A stretch of 64,000 nucleotides of DNA. Source: DAINPP01 sp963667315. Lineage in GTDB: Bacteria > Thermotogota > Thermotogae > MWEM01. Below are positions 34,857 to 43,980 of this stretch, piece by piece. The stretch covers positions 3,906,001 through 3,970,000 of the forward strand of contig OY763325.1 in the NCBI GenBank assembly GCA_963667315.1. Reading direction: 5' to 3'. Position 1 is the stretch's first letter. Every line of letters starts with the position of its first letter. A model generated the notes under the pieces. The model made no database searches. It saw only the letters and a list, made by a program, of their open reading frames with translations, and was not told where the DNA came from. The translations under genes were made by a program, and so were the position numbers.

Positions 34857-35849
34857 TTATTTGTTTCCGATTTCTGCACTCCATTTGCCGACGAGTCTTT
34901 CTCTGTTCTGAGCATCCCAAACGAGATCCTGCTCAACTGTGTTGAGCTTTGAAATGTCGATAGCAATGGCATCTTTTGGAGCAGTCTTTGAAACAGGGAC
35001 AACGTACCAGCTGGCAAAGATTTCCTGTGCCTCTTTCTGAAGCAGCCAGTTATAAAGTTTCTTTGCGTTAACCGGTTCCGGTCCGTCCTTTATCAATGAC
35101 ATGGAAGCGATTTCAAATCCTGTTCCTTCTTCAGGCACTGTGATTTCGATTGGCGCACCGTTTGCTTTAAGTCTTACGAGGTCATGCGCGTATCCGATGG
35201 CAAATGGGATTTCTCCGATTGCACAGCTCTTTCCGCCTGCTGAACCAGATTTTGTGTACTGTTCGATACTGTCATCGAGATGTTTGAGGAACATAAATGT
35301 GAGTTCTTCGTCACCATGGAAGATGTCGAGAAGTGTTGTGATAACGTTGTAGGCTGTTCCGGATGTGTTCGGGTTAGCGACTCTAACGAGTTTGCTGTAT
35401 TTGGAATCAATGATGTCAAACCATCCCTGTGGGGCTTCGAGTCCAAGTTCCTTTGCTCTGTCGATATTTGTTGCGAAAGCAATAGGTCCGATGTAAAGGC
35501 CAGCCCAGTAGAATTCCGGGTCGATGTATTCAATCGGTGTGTTGCTGAGAGCCGGGGATCTGTAAGGTGTTGTGAGACCCTTCTGTTTTGCTTCAATATG
35601 TCCGAGTCCAACGCCACCGGCCCAAATGGATGCCTGAGGGTTTTCTTTTTCAGCTTCAAGTCTTGCTGTTGCTTCTCCGGTGGAGAGTCTTACCCATTCA
35701 ACTTTGATACCTGTTTCTGCTTCAAACTTGTCAAAGAGTTCTTTTGCAAGTGGTTCTTCAAATGTTGTGTAAGCCTTTACGACTTCGGCTCCGATCAGTG
35801 ATGCTGCAAATAATACCAGCACTGCCAGAAATACTGAAAGTTTCTTCAT
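34857..35849 (-). CDS. Periplasmic solute-binding protein, Fbp/AfuA type
   Basis: 330 residues from the ATG at 35849 (GGGAGG upstream; the frame is open to 35969 without a ribosome site). Signal peptide 1-20, no lipobox. The mature start YTTFEEPLAKELFDKFEAETGI and the motifs ASIWAGGVG, ANPNTSGTAYNV and WYVVPVSKTAPKD are those of the class that binds ferric iron, 2-aminoethylphosphonate or hexose phosphates. The paired tyrosines used for ferric iron in FbpA were not clearly found, and the small-residue-rich TSGTA loop suits an oxyanion. With alkaline phosphatase and Pit genes nearby, an organophosphate or phosphonate ligand is plausible, but iron is not excluded. Confidence 0.9.
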   Translation of the reverse strand: MKKLSVFLAVLVLFAASLIGAEVVKAYTTFEEPLAKELFDKFEAETGIKVEWVRLSTGEATARLEAEKENPQASIWAGGVGLGHIEAKQKGLTTPYRSPALSNTPIEYIDPEFYWAGLYIGPIAFATNIDRAKELGLEAPQGWFDIIDSKYSKLVRVANPNTSGTAYNVITTLLDIFHGDEELTFMFLKHLDDSIEQYTKSGSAGGKSCAIGEIPFAIGYAHDLVRLKANGAPIEITVPEEGTGFEIASMSLIKDGPEPVNAKKLYNWLLQKEAQEIFASWYVVPVSKTAPKDAIAIDISKLNTVEQDLVWDAQNRERLVGKWSAEIGNK

Positions 35850-35864
35850 GTTTGTTCCTCCCTT

Positions 35865-35934
35865 AAAAGTAAATATTAGTTTGTGAAACATGTAGCATAC
35901 AACATACCTGATTTTACCATAAATATTTACTTTT
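35865..35934. promoter_or_regulatory. Inverted repeat pair upstream of the importer operon
   Basis: AAAAGTAAATATT (35865-35877) and its exact reverse complement AATATTTACTTTT (35922-35934) flank 44 bases that should contain the promoter of the 35849 gene. This layout suits a regulator binding two sites. No regulator gene is adjacent. Confidence 0.4.
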
Positions 35935-36044
35935 TTGAAGTTATGATAAGAAATATTAACCAATTGCAATTATATGTCCAAGGAAAATTCGATAAGTTAA
36001 GGTTTTTGAAGATGAAAAGTATTCAAAATTCAATTCGGTATAAC

Positions 36045-36081
36045 GATAAAAAAGAAACTCCCCTTTTTAAAAAGGGGAGTT
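36045..36081 (-). terminator. Terminator of the pit-DUF47 operon
   Basis: A perfect 26-base palindrome (36056-36081; half-site AACTCCCCTTTTT) is followed on the minus strand by TTTCTTTTTTATC. It lies 19 bases past the Pit stop. Confidence 0.9.
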
Positions 36082-36099
36082 CGGTTTGTTAAGGTTTTA

Positions 36100-37311
36100 T
36101 CAAAAGACTATTGTATTCTTCAATACCCAGAAGAGAGCACCGGAACAGACGGCAACGAGCGGGACTGTCAGTAACCATGAATAGATAATGTTTTTCAGAA
36201 CACCGACGTTTACCATTTCGGTTCCTTTTGCCATTCCTATTCCCGTAACCGAACCGACAACCGTATGCGTGGTTGAAACCGGTACACCGATAACAGATGC
36301 GATTAAGACGGTTGTAGCTGTACCGAAATCTATAGAAAAGCCTCTTGTATTATTCAAGACGGTTATATCTTCTCCGATGGTTTTCATGACTTTTCTGCCG
36401 AGTACTGCGACACCTGCTGCGATCCCTGCACCACCGAGCAGAAGAATCCATATGGGAACCTCAACTTTTGCCGAAGCGATCCCTGTTGTCAGAACGGCAA
36501 AAATTAGTGCAAGAGGCCCAATGGCATTGGCAACGTCGTTTGCCCCATGTGAAAAAGAGACATAACAGGATGTGAATACCTGCATCTTTCGGAAAATTTT
36601 TTCCACCTCATCGTATTCGTTTTCAGGTTTCTCGAGTGTCATACGTTTGGCAAATATCCTGAATGAGATTAATAAAGCCACTGCAGATAGTGCAAGTGCT
36701 GCCAATACAACTAATATCAGATCAAGATGCAGGGTTTTATAACAGAAAAGGAAAGCGATGATAAAAAATGTCGCCGCTATAAAATATGGCGCATTTCTTT
36801 TGGCTGCGTTGTATGGACTGTTTCTGTGGAGAATCGTCCATGTAATGATTTTGAAGATTGAAAAAGAAAGCAAAGCTCCGAAGAAAGGTGATATAACCCA
36901 AGTCATGGCTATTTTCAACATCGTCATCCAGTCAACTGCATTCCATCCGGCTGCAACGACACCAAACCCCATCATACCACCAACGACCGAATGTGTTGTG
37001 GAGATCGGCATGGACCAGAACGTTGCAACGAGGATCCAGACCGTTGTTGAAATAAGCGTTGCCATCGCTCCAAATAACAGAATGTTAGGGTCGTTGACAA
37101 ATTCCCATTTTACAATTCCTTTCATGATTGTAGAAGTTACATGACTCCCAAAGAGTACAGCACCAAGCAATTCAAGTACGGCTGCAATCAATACAGCCTG
37201 TTTTGGCGTGATAGCTTTTGCACCAACCGCAGTCGCCATTGAATTTGCAACGTCGTTAGCGCCTATTGCAAATGCAAGGGCAAATCCAAGACCAATTCCA
37301 AAGACAAGCAA
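36100..37311 (-). CDS. pit: Inorganic phosphate transporter, Pit family
   Basis: 403 residues with ten or more membrane helices. Both Pit signature repeats are present: FAIGANDVANSMATAVGAKA near the N-terminus and SFSHGANDVANAIGPLA in the second half, each followed by PISTTHSVVG or PVSTTHTVVG. It takes up phosphate, probably as a metal-phosphate complex, with protons or sodium. The start is TTG at 37311, 8 bases after GGGGG; a nearby ATG is out of frame. It lies 35 bases downstream of the DUF47 gene, the standard pairing. Confidence 0.94.
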   Translation of the reverse strand: MLVFGIGLGFALAFAIGANDVANSMATAVGAKAITPKQAVLIAAVLELLGAVLFGSHVTSTIMKGIVKWEFVNDPNILLFGAMATLISTTVWILVATFWSMPISTTHSVVGGMMGFGVVAAGWNAVDWMTMLKIAMTWVISPFFGALLSFSIFKIITWTILHRNSPYNAAKRNAPYFIAATFFIIAFLFCYKTLHLDLILVVLAALALSAVALLISFRIFAKRMTLEKPENEYDEVEKIFRKMQVFTSCYVSFSHGANDVANAIGPLALIFAVLTTGIASAKVEVPIWILLLGGAGIAAGVAVLGRKVMKTIGEDITVLNNTRGFSIDFGTATTVLIASVIGVPVSTTHTVVGSVTGIGMAKGTEMVNVGVLKNIIYSWLLTVPLVAVCSGALFWVLKNTIVF

Positions 37312-37346
37312 AACATTTTCCCCCTATTCGTATAATCAGATTTTAT

Positions 37347-38018
37347 TTATTGCCTTATCAGCATTCTCACACGTTCTGCAACGCTTTCTGCCCGATCGGA
37401 TATTTTCGATAGATTTCTGACGACTTTTCCAAGGAACAGGATATCAATCGCATTCATTTCTTCTTTCATCCCATAGAGTTTTTTCCCAATGATGATGGAT
37501 TCATCATCGGAAATACTTTCCTTTTTTTCGACAGCCATTATTTCAGCCTTCTCGCGATCCAGTTCCTTTTTTGCAAAAGAAGATTCGGCTACCAGTGTAA
37601 GGTTTGAAATTGATTCCGTCATCATATCAACTGAATCTACAACCGTATGCGTCAGTCCGACAATATCTTTGATGATTACATGATCCAGGTTTTTAACCTG
37701 ATTCATCATCAGCAATTTTATAACGTCATCGGCTTTGTCAATAATCGCATCCTGTTTGTGAAGAACAAAGAGCATATCCATTTTATTGAAAAAAGAATAT
37801 CTGAGTTCTTCATAGGCCTTTCTGATTTCAACTTTGATCTGATCGGCATCATGCTCTATCTGATCAACTTCTTTGGAGATTGCACTGATATCCTTTTCAT
37901 AGAAATATTTTCCGAATACATCCGGCAAAAAGTCTACAGATTTTTTGGCAAGTTCAGCATGCTCTTTCATTAATTTTAAAGGTGAATCCTTTGGGAACAT
38001 CTTTCCGATAAAATTCAT
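37347..38018 (-). CDS. DUF47 (PhoU-like) partner of Pit
   Basis: 223 residues, all helical, start at the ATG at 38018 with GGAG upstream. It has the family pattern: FFPKDSPLK-like N-terminus (MFPKDSPLKLMKEHAELAKK), then IEHDADQIKVEIRKAYEELRYSF with the metal-binding acidic residues, and a closing ISDRAESVAERV. Proteins of this family usually accompany Pit permeases and modulate phosphate uptake. First gene of the two-gene operon. Confidence 0.92.
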   Translation of the reverse strand: MNFIGKMFPKDSPLKLMKEHAELAKKSVDFLPDVFGKYFYEKDISAISKEVDQIEHDADQIKVEIRKAYEELRYSFFNKMDMLFVLHKQDAIIDKADDVIKLLMMNQVKNLDHVIIKDIVGLTHTVVDSVDMMTESISNLTLVAESSFAKKELDREKAEIMAVEKKESISDDESIIIGKKLYGMKEEMNAIDILFLGKVVRNLSKISDRAESVAERVRMLIRQ

Positions 38019-38191
38019 TTTTCTGACAACTCCTTCTGAATATAACTTCATAATATTTTACACTGGAATTGAATATCTTCCAAATATAAAGTTTTGTGAA
38101 GTTGTTGCTTTAAATGCAAGAAAATATAATGAGGTTAATAATTGATGATCCTGAATTTTGAATGGGAACAGCTACTGCTGGATTAAAAATG

Positions 38192-38226
38192 AAAAAAGAG
38201 GTCGAATTAAATTCGACCTCTTTTTT
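38192..38226. terminator. Bidirectional terminator between DUF47 and chemoreceptor genes
   Basis: A perfect 17-base inverted repeat (half-site AAAAAAGAGGTCGAATT) with a single central base. Its ends are A6 and T6, so it is a good terminator for the minus-strand chemoreceptor. It lies in an otherwise empty 224-base gap upstream of the DUF47 gene. Confidence 0.92.
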
Positions 38227-38242
38227 CACACTCTTTGTTATT

Positions 38243-40255
38243 TCAGACTTTGAAACGTTTGACCTGTTCAGCGAGTTCTTCCGATAAGGCATTCAATTCT
38301 TCAGATGCGTCGTTGATATTTTTTGCAAGCTTCATTTGAGATTGTGTTTCAGAAGCCATAGTCGTAACCTCATCGGCAATCAGCAGGACAGAGCTTGAAG
38401 AATTATCCATCGCTCTGGCGATTTCTTCCGTTGAACTGCTTTGTTCCTGGGCTGATGCTGCAAGAGATTCGACCATTTCCGTAACTTTTGTCATCGACAC
38501 AAATATTTCATGGAAATGCTTACCGATGACCTTTGAATTATCGTTCAATTTAAGATACAGAGAAGCGATATTCTTTACCGATTCATTAGCGTCATCCGTT
38601 CCTTCGTTAATCTCATTGAGGATTATTGCAATATTCTTTGAGGCTTCCTTGCTTTCCTCGGCCAGTTTTCGGATTTCATCCGCAACAACGGAGAAGCCTT
38701 TTCCAGCTTCACCGGCCCTTGCTGCTTCAATTGCCGCGTTTAAAGCGAGCAGATTTGTTTGTTCTGCAATAGCACTGATCGTTTTGACAATTTCCTGTAC
38801 TGAATCTGATTTTCTTGCAACTTCTTCAACGACTGTGGTCGTTTGATTGGTATGTTCCTGAACTTCTTCCATCATTTTGTTTTGAACTTCAAGTTCATCC
38901 TGTCCCGTTTTAATTTCGTTGTTGGATAATTCGATCTGTGATGCCAGTTCCTGTGAAGTATCGGCGATGTTCTGTGCGCTTGCCGAAAGTTCTTCAACGC
39001 CTGCGTTGACTTCCTGCATGGAGGCGGAGGCATTTTGAGCATTGTTTCCCGCATCATCGGATTCTCTGACCAGTTCTTCTATGGAAAGTTCCTGTTTTTC
39101 GGAGACAGTCGTCAAAATCTCAGATGAATTTTCCATCTGTTCGGTTGCTTTCTTTAGGGACTCCATAAGAGATGAGAGCCCATCTAGACTCCTGTTTAAC
39201 GTTCGAGCCATATGACCGATTTCATCTTTAGTATCCGTTTGATACCTTTGAGAAAGATCGCCTTCGCCAAGTGCCTTTATGACATTCTTAACTGAATTTA
39301 CTGGTTTTCTGATATATTTTCCACTCATCCAGAATCCTAAAATAAAAGCAACGACAATTAACCCAATGGAGAGCGAAATCATAACGATCATCTTGAAAAC
39401 CACATCTGCAAAGAATTCCTTTTCGGTTGCGACAGAGATAATCGTCCAGCCATTATCGGTCTGCCAGTAACCACCGGAGTAAATTTCACCGTCGAATTCA
39501 GCTGATACAATATAATCATCTTTTTCAATACTTGTTTCAAGTGCTTCAATGAAATTGGGCTGCATTTTTTCTCCAATCAACTCGGGAATCTGATGGAAAA
39601 TATACTGATAATCTGAATTGATGATAAACGTCGTCCCGGTCTCGCCAAACTTTCTTGACATTATTTTCCGGGAAAATTTTTCAAGATCATAATCAACAGC
39701 AAAAACACCGATGATCTTGCCGTTTTCCTTAATTTCCCTTGCAAATGTTATGACTTTTTTATTTGTCAGAACATCAAAATAAGGATCCGTATAAATAATC
39801 TTTCCCGAATTTTCAATTGCTTTCTGATACCATGACCGCTTTCTTGGGTCAAAGTTTTTATCAAGATTCTCGGCAAGCGGGTATGAGATCAGAGCATTCA
39901 AATCCGAGAACTTGTTATAATCCTGAGCCCCGATATAAACACTGAGGATGTCGTCATAATTATCCGTAATCTTTTTGAATTCCTTGTACGTTTCCTCAAG
40001 TGATTTTTCTCCCTTAAGTGTTTTTTGCGGTTCTGTTGCTGCAGAAAGATAACCGAGAAGATCTTCATAGGGTTGAAGATTATCGTTTATGATTTCGCTG
40101 TTAATTTCAAGAATAGAGGCTATCTGACTCACCCCCGCATTCATTTCTGAAGCAAACTGAAAAATAGTCGAGACAACTGAAACGACCAGTAAAGGTATAA
40201 CAGATGCACAGATAATCAGTACGATAAATTTTTTTGTTAGATTTAAATTTTTCAT
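38243..40255 (-). CDS. Methyl-accepting chemotaxis protein with dCache sensor
   Basis: 670 residues. Helix 1 (10-32), dCache_1 periplasmic sensor (about 40-285), helix 2 (286-310), HAMP (311-365), cytoplasmic coiled coil with the conserved hairpin tip about 495-535 (AEQTNLLALNAAIEAARAGE). In the sensor R140, W142, Y143, D157 and D188 fall roughly where the amino-acid-binding dCache motif expects them, with a Phe in place of the first Tyr, so amino acids or amines are possible ligands. No CheR-binding pentapeptide at the C-terminus. Single gene with its own promoter and terminator. Confidence 0.94.
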   Translation of the reverse strand: MKNLNLTKKFIVLIICASVIPLLVVSVVSTIFQFASEMNAGVSQIASILEINSEIINDNLQPYEDLLGYLSAATEPQKTLKGEKSLEETYKEFKKITDNYDDILSVYIGAQDYNKFSDLNALISYPLAENLDKNFDPRKRSWYQKAIENSGKIIYTDPYFDVLTNKKVITFAREIKENGKIIGVFAVDYDLEKFSRKIMSRKFGETGTTFIINSDYQYIFHQIPELIGEKMQPNFIEALETSIEKDDYIVSAEFDGEIYSGGYWQTDNGWTIISVATEKEFFADVVFKMIVMISLSIGLIVVAFILGFWMSGKYIRKPVNSVKNVIKALGEGDLSQRYQTDTKDEIGHMARTLNRSLDGLSSLMESLKKATEQMENSSEILTTVSEKQELSIEELVRESDDAGNNAQNASASMQEVNAGVEELSASAQNIADTSQELASQIELSNNEIKTGQDELEVQNKMMEEVQEHTNQTTTVVEEVARKSDSVQEIVKTISAIAEQTNLLALNAAIEAARAGEAGKGFSVVADEIRKLAEESKEASKNIAIILNEINEGTDDANESVKNIASLYLKLNDNSKVIGKHFHEIFVSMTKVTEMVESLAASAQEQSSSTEEIARAMDNSSSSVLLIADEVTTMASETQSQMKLAKNINDASEELNALSEELAEQVKRFKV

Positions 40256-40576
40256 AAATCACTCCTTTTGAAATCTAAGCAAGTTAATCAAGCGGAAAGA
40301 AACATAGCTTACTGTAGAATATTTTGTTTTGTATATTGTATAGTAATTTCAGGAAATGTCAAGACATTTCACAGAGTTTGCGCTGAAAGGTTTAAAATGC
40401 TTCGACTATATCGCTTTTTAGCATGTATATTATATGAATATAAGGAATAATATATTAAAAATGTTATAAATTATGCTGAATATAGGAAAAGGATGTTTTC
40501 TATCTACGGGAAATTTAATTAATAGGAATCGTATATAAATAGACACGATGAATTATACATTTATGTAAAAATACAA
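40256..40576. other. Intergenic region upstream of the chemoreceptor
   Basis: This 321-base AT-rich gap between the chemoreceptor start and the end of the cobalamin operon holds the chemoreceptor promoter (40335-40362). I see no gene in the rest and no convincing terminator for the cobalamin operon. Confidence 0.6.
40335..40362 (-). promoter_or_regulatory. Promoter of the chemoreceptor gene
   Basis: Minus strand TTGACA (40362-40357), 16-base spacer, TACAAT (40340-40335). The start codon lies 80 bases downstream. A housekeeping sigma-70 promoter rather than a sigma-28 flagellar one. Confidence 0.82.
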
Positions 40577-41518
40577 TTATTTCCTTTTCACTTGTAGCAA
40601 TTGTTCTAAAAGCCGATCATTTTCCTTGGGTTTTCTGATAGAAAAACGTATGTGATGTAATAATCCAAAAGACGTACAATCTCTGATGGCAATACGGTGT
40701 TCTTTGAGTGATTGCTTTAACAACTCTTTTTCTTGTATTTCCATACAGAAATAGTTGGCATCCGTTTTGATCCTTAAGAATTCTCCGACTCGTCTTTTTT
40801 CTTTCCATATCATCGGTAATGTGTCGGAGGGAAATTTAAATCTATCGTTGAGAACTTCTATCATAAATGCCTTGCCGATGGAACCAAGGCTCCAGGGCAT
40901 CCTGTAATGCATCAGTCGATGATAAGGATCGTGAAAATAGCCGGCTCTGATACCCGGAAGGCCGTATATTTTTGTGAATGTCCTCAAATGAATGGCTCCC
41001 TCATAAAAACGAGGTGTGTGATTTTCGACAAAATCAATAAACGCATCATCTATGACAGGAATGGCATTTCGTTTTAAACAGGTTTGTACAAAGTCCTCTA
41101 CATATCCGTCGTCATAAAAGAAACCCCGTGGACTTTCGGGATTACATAAAATGACGATGTCCCCCTTATCTGCTATCGTATGAGGATGTTCGTGTTTCAG
41201 TATCTTCCTGTTAAATACGTCAGCTGTTCGTGTATATTCACCATAACAGTATTCAGGTACGATACAACGTCCCGAAAAAGCCATGAACAGAAGATATAAA
41301 GATTCGGTTGTTCCGGCAGTCAGACAGCATTTTTCGCCAATGAGCGATGAAAGCTCAGTGTCAAGCTCTTCATAATAGATGTATTTATCCGAAATCTTTT
41401 CAGCCTCGGTGAAAATTCTGTCTGTGAAGGGTGGTTTATATGGATTTACCGAGATTGAAAAGTCCAGAAAATCCTTCGGGACATTTCCCCCGTGTTTTTC
41501 ATGCGTTTGACTCGTCAT
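40577..41518 (-). CDS. cobD: PLP-dependent aminotransferase-fold enzyme, CobD/CobC (threonine-phosphate decarboxylase type)
   Basis: 313 residues, fold-type I PLP enzyme, shorter than the usual 350-360. The N-terminus HEKHGGNVPKDFLDFSISVNP is the CobC/CobD mark. The PLP lysine is in TFTKIYGLPGIRAGY. The expected reaction is decarboxylation of threonine phosphate to aminopropanol phosphate for the nucleotide loop of cobalamin. It is the last gene of the cobalamin operon and overlaps cbiB by 4 bases. I infer the role from its N-terminus and context, since histidinol-phosphate aminotransferase is a close relative. Confidence 0.87.
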   Translation of the reverse strand: MTSQTHEKHGGNVPKDFLDFSISVNPYKPPFTDRIFTEAEKISDKYIYYEELDTELSSLIGEKCCLTAGTTESLYLLFMAFSGRCIVPEYCYGEYTRTADVFNRKILKHEHPHTIADKGDIVILCNPESPRGFFYDDGYVEDFVQTCLKRNAIPVIDDAFIDFVENHTPRFYEGAIHLRTFTKIYGLPGIRAGYFHDPYHRLMHYRMPWSLGSIGKAFMIEVLNDRFKFPSDTLPMIWKEKRRVGEFLRIKTDANYFCMEIQEKELLKQSLKEHRIAIRDCTSFGLLHHIRFSIRKPKENDRLLEQLLQVKRK

Positions 41519-42402
41519 AAAAGCACCCCATTAAAAATAAAATGATTAAAAAAAGATTTTTCCGCAAAAAATAGAATCAACAATACCATTAAAATTGTAA
41601 AGCGGGCGATACGCCAATAGACGTTCAAGGCCTCCTGTAAATCGATTCTATGTGGAAGTTCAGCTTCCGGGTTAATATCATAAACCCCCTGTTTTCTCAA
41701 ACGTACATCAAGAATACCAGAGATACAGGCGATAGACCAAGTGCCGTTTATCTTTATGCCACCATATTTTCCTGCGGATTTAAAACATTTTCCGGGAGAA
41801 ATAATGGCAAAGATCAATACCGATAAACGTGCTGGAATAAAATTCAGGACATCATCCAGCCTTGCGGCACATTTCCCGAATTTCTCATATTTTTCAGTAC
41901 GATATCCGATCATCGCATCCATCGTGTTGACACATCTGTATACGAGGGCTCCGGGTAGTCCAAAGAGAATGTAATAAAAGAGTGGTGAAATAATCCCATC
42001 AACAAAATTCTCCGCGAGACTTTCGATAGCAGCTGAATACAGTTCCTCTTTCGACAATTCATCTGTATTACGGCTCACAATCATAGAAGCAGCTCTTCTC
42101 AATTCATTCATATCATCCGTATCACAGCGTTTCACATGTGTATAAAGGCTCGTGACGGAAAAGGTTGAGGTCAGTAACCAGGGAATAATAATGAACATAA
42201 ACAACCCTGTATGGGGTACTCCAAGCGAGACAAGCAACCCGGCAGAACAAACGATTATAACCGTAAAGAAACCGGCAGCAATATTTCTCGGCATCCTCTT
42301 GTCCAGAAAACCGATCAACTTCCCACTCCATACCACCAGGTGAACGGCGTTATAAGGTTCTCCAAAGAAGAGATCCAGCAACAGGGCGATGAGAAATGCC
42401 AT
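41515..42402 (-). CDS. cbiB: Adenosylcobinamide-phosphate synthase CbiB
   Basis: 295 residues, integral membrane protein with several helices. Family motifs: LLDLFFGEPYNAVHLVVWSG near the start, SAAIESLAENFVDGIISPLFYY, and YRCVNTMDAMIGYR. It attaches the aminopropanol (phosphate) arm to adenosylcobyric acid. The ATG at 42402 overlaps the cbiP stop codon, 7 bases after GAGGG. Confidence 0.94.
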   Translation of the reverse strand: MAFLIALLLDLFFGEPYNAVHLVVWSGKLIGFLDKRMPRNIAAGFFTVIIVCSAGLLVSLGVPHTGLFMFIIIPWLLTSTFSVTSLYTHVKRCDTDDMNELRRAASMIVSRNTDELSKEELYSAAIESLAENFVDGIISPLFYYILFGLPGALVYRCVNTMDAMIGYRTEKYEKFGKCAARLDDVLNFIPARLSVLIFAIISPGKCFKSAGKYGGIKINGTWSIACISGILDVRLRKQGVYDINPEAELPHRIDLQEALNVYWRIARFTILMVLLILFFAEKSFFNHFIFNGVLL

Positions 42403-43838
42403 CAATGATCCCTCATGATTGCCGGGATATCCAGATTCTTTTCAACTTCAGCAGAAAACAATTTAATTTCCCGGTCGAGTGAGTTGTTATCCGCTGATAT
42501 GAAAGAAAGTCCCTTCTTTTCTCTGAAATAATTGAGGAACTCGGCTGTGAATTCGTAATTGTAAAACAACCCGTGTAAATAAGTTCCCGCAACATTTTCT
42601 TTTACGATATCTCTGAACCCTTCTTCGCCGTTTAAAGGGGTACTGAAAGCCTCAGCTTTTTCTGTCAGAATCGTCTCACCATGCCTGATTTCGTATCCGT
42701 TAATCTGACTATTCAAATTATTCCAGATGACATTACGGACTGTGTTTGCCGTTCTTTTCTCCGCCTTCATCATCGTTTTAACGGACAACAAACCGAGTCC
42801 TTCCATCATCCCATATTCAGATTCATAATCATCGCTGATCGACTCACCAAGAATTTGAAAACCACCACATATACCGAGAATAAACGAACCTCTTTCTTTC
42901 GCCTTTTTCAACGCCTTGTCAATTCCCGTTTCCTTCATCCATATCAAATCATCACCTGTACGTTTTGAGCCCGGTAGGATGATGACATCTCCATCAATTG
43001 CCTCAGCGGAGTCTACAAATCTCACACCGTTAAACCAGGTAAGGGGACTGAAATCGCTGAAATTGGAGATAAACGGTGTTTTAATCACACGGATATCCAC
43101 ATCCCCCGTCTTTGACTCCCAGCTTTGCAATGAATCTTCTTCCGGGATATTGTTCTGTATCATAGGAACGACACCGATCGTTTTGACATCATAGCGCCTT
43201 TCGAGATAGTCAAATCCGTCGTTCAGCATCTCCTTAATACCTCTGAACTTGTTGAAGATAAACCCTTTGACGAGACCCCTTTCCTCTTCGTTGAATATCT
43301 CCATCGTGCCGACGATTGACGCAAAAGAACCTCCCCTGTCGATATCGGTAACAATATAAGTATCCGCTTTCACAGCTTTCGCCACAGCCATATTCGTCAC
43401 ATCGTATTTCATCAGATTGACTTCTGCCGGACTTCCCGCTCCTTCTATGATGACATAATCATTTTCATCAATAAGTTTGTTCAGCGTTTGAATGCCTTTG
43501 TCAAAATATTTCCTTTTTCTGTCCGTCATGTATGAAGATGCGGGAATTCTTTCCGTGAAATTCCCTTCAAACACAACATAGGTCTGTCCCATTTCAGGTT
43601 TCAGGAGAATCGGATTGTACAAGACTGATGGTGCTTTACCACAGGCAACGGATTGTATGTACTGCGCCACACTCATTTCAAGTCCTTCAAAAGAACAGAT
43701 TGAATTCAGACTCATATTCTGCATCTTAAACGGTGCCACGCTGTACCCTCTATTTTTTAGTATTCGGCACAAAGCCGTACAGGTGAGAGATTTTCCTGCT
43801 CCTGAAGAGGTTCCCACTATCATGATTGGTTTTCCCAT
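42402..43838 (-). CDS. cbiP: Cobyric acid synthase CbiP
   Basis: 478 residues. The N-terminal MinD-like ATPase part (MIVGTSSGAGKSLTCTALCR, MQNMSLNS) and a C-terminal glutaminase domain with Cys in ILGICGGFQILG and the late TYLHGLF. It amidates four side chains of adenosylcobyrinic acid a,c-diamide using glutamine and ATP. GGAGG precedes the ATG. The gap to cbiA upstream holds a palindromic repeat element. Confidence 0.95.
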   Translation of the reverse strand: MGKPIMIVGTSSGAGKSLTCTALCRILKNRGYSVAPFKMQNMSLNSICSFEGLEMSVAQYIQSVACGKAPSVLYNPILLKPEMGQTYVVFEGNFTERIPASSYMTDRKRKYFDKGIQTLNKLIDENDYVIIEGAGSPAEVNLMKYDVTNMAVAKAVKADTYIVTDIDRGGSFASIVGTMEIFNEEERGLVKGFIFNKFRGIKEMLNDGFDYLERRYDVKTIGVVPMIQNNIPEEDSLQSWESKTGDVDIRVIKTPFISNFSDFSPLTWFNGVRFVDSAEAIDGDVIILPGSKRTGDDLIWMKETGIDKALKKAKERGSFILGICGGFQILGESISDDYESEYGMMEGLGLLSVKTMMKAEKRTANTVRNVIWNNLNSQINGYEIRHGETILTEKAEAFSTPLNGEEGFRDIVKENVAGTYLHGLFYNYEFTAEFLNYFREKKGLSFISADNNSLDREIKLFSAEVEKNLDIPAIMRDH

Positions 43839-43869
43839 TTTTACCTCCAGAGATCAACATTCCAAGTTT

Positions 43870-43980
43870 GTAGGGACAATTCATGAATTGTCCGCAGTAC
43901 TAAGGGGGATGTTATCACTATGATTTAAAGCTCTAACAAAATTTCAAATGTTACAAGGGTGATTCGTGAATCACCCCTAC
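43870..43980. repeat. Palindromic repeat element between cbiA and cbiP
   Basis: Two inverted 24-base units: 43870-43893 beginning GTAGGGACAATTC and 43957-43980 ending GAATCACCCCTAC, 111 bases end to end. Each unit is self-complementary, but the arms differ between units (ACAATTC/GAATTGT versus GTGATTC/GAATCAC), so changes on one side are matched by changes on the other. The right edge supplies the TAG stop of cbiA (43977-43979). Confidence 0.85.

Noticed and set aside
35280..35801. 173-codon plus-strand frame antisense to the solute-binding protein gene
   Set aside because: It is Cys- and Phe-rich, as expected of a reverse-strand shadow, and the minus-strand gene is unambiguous.
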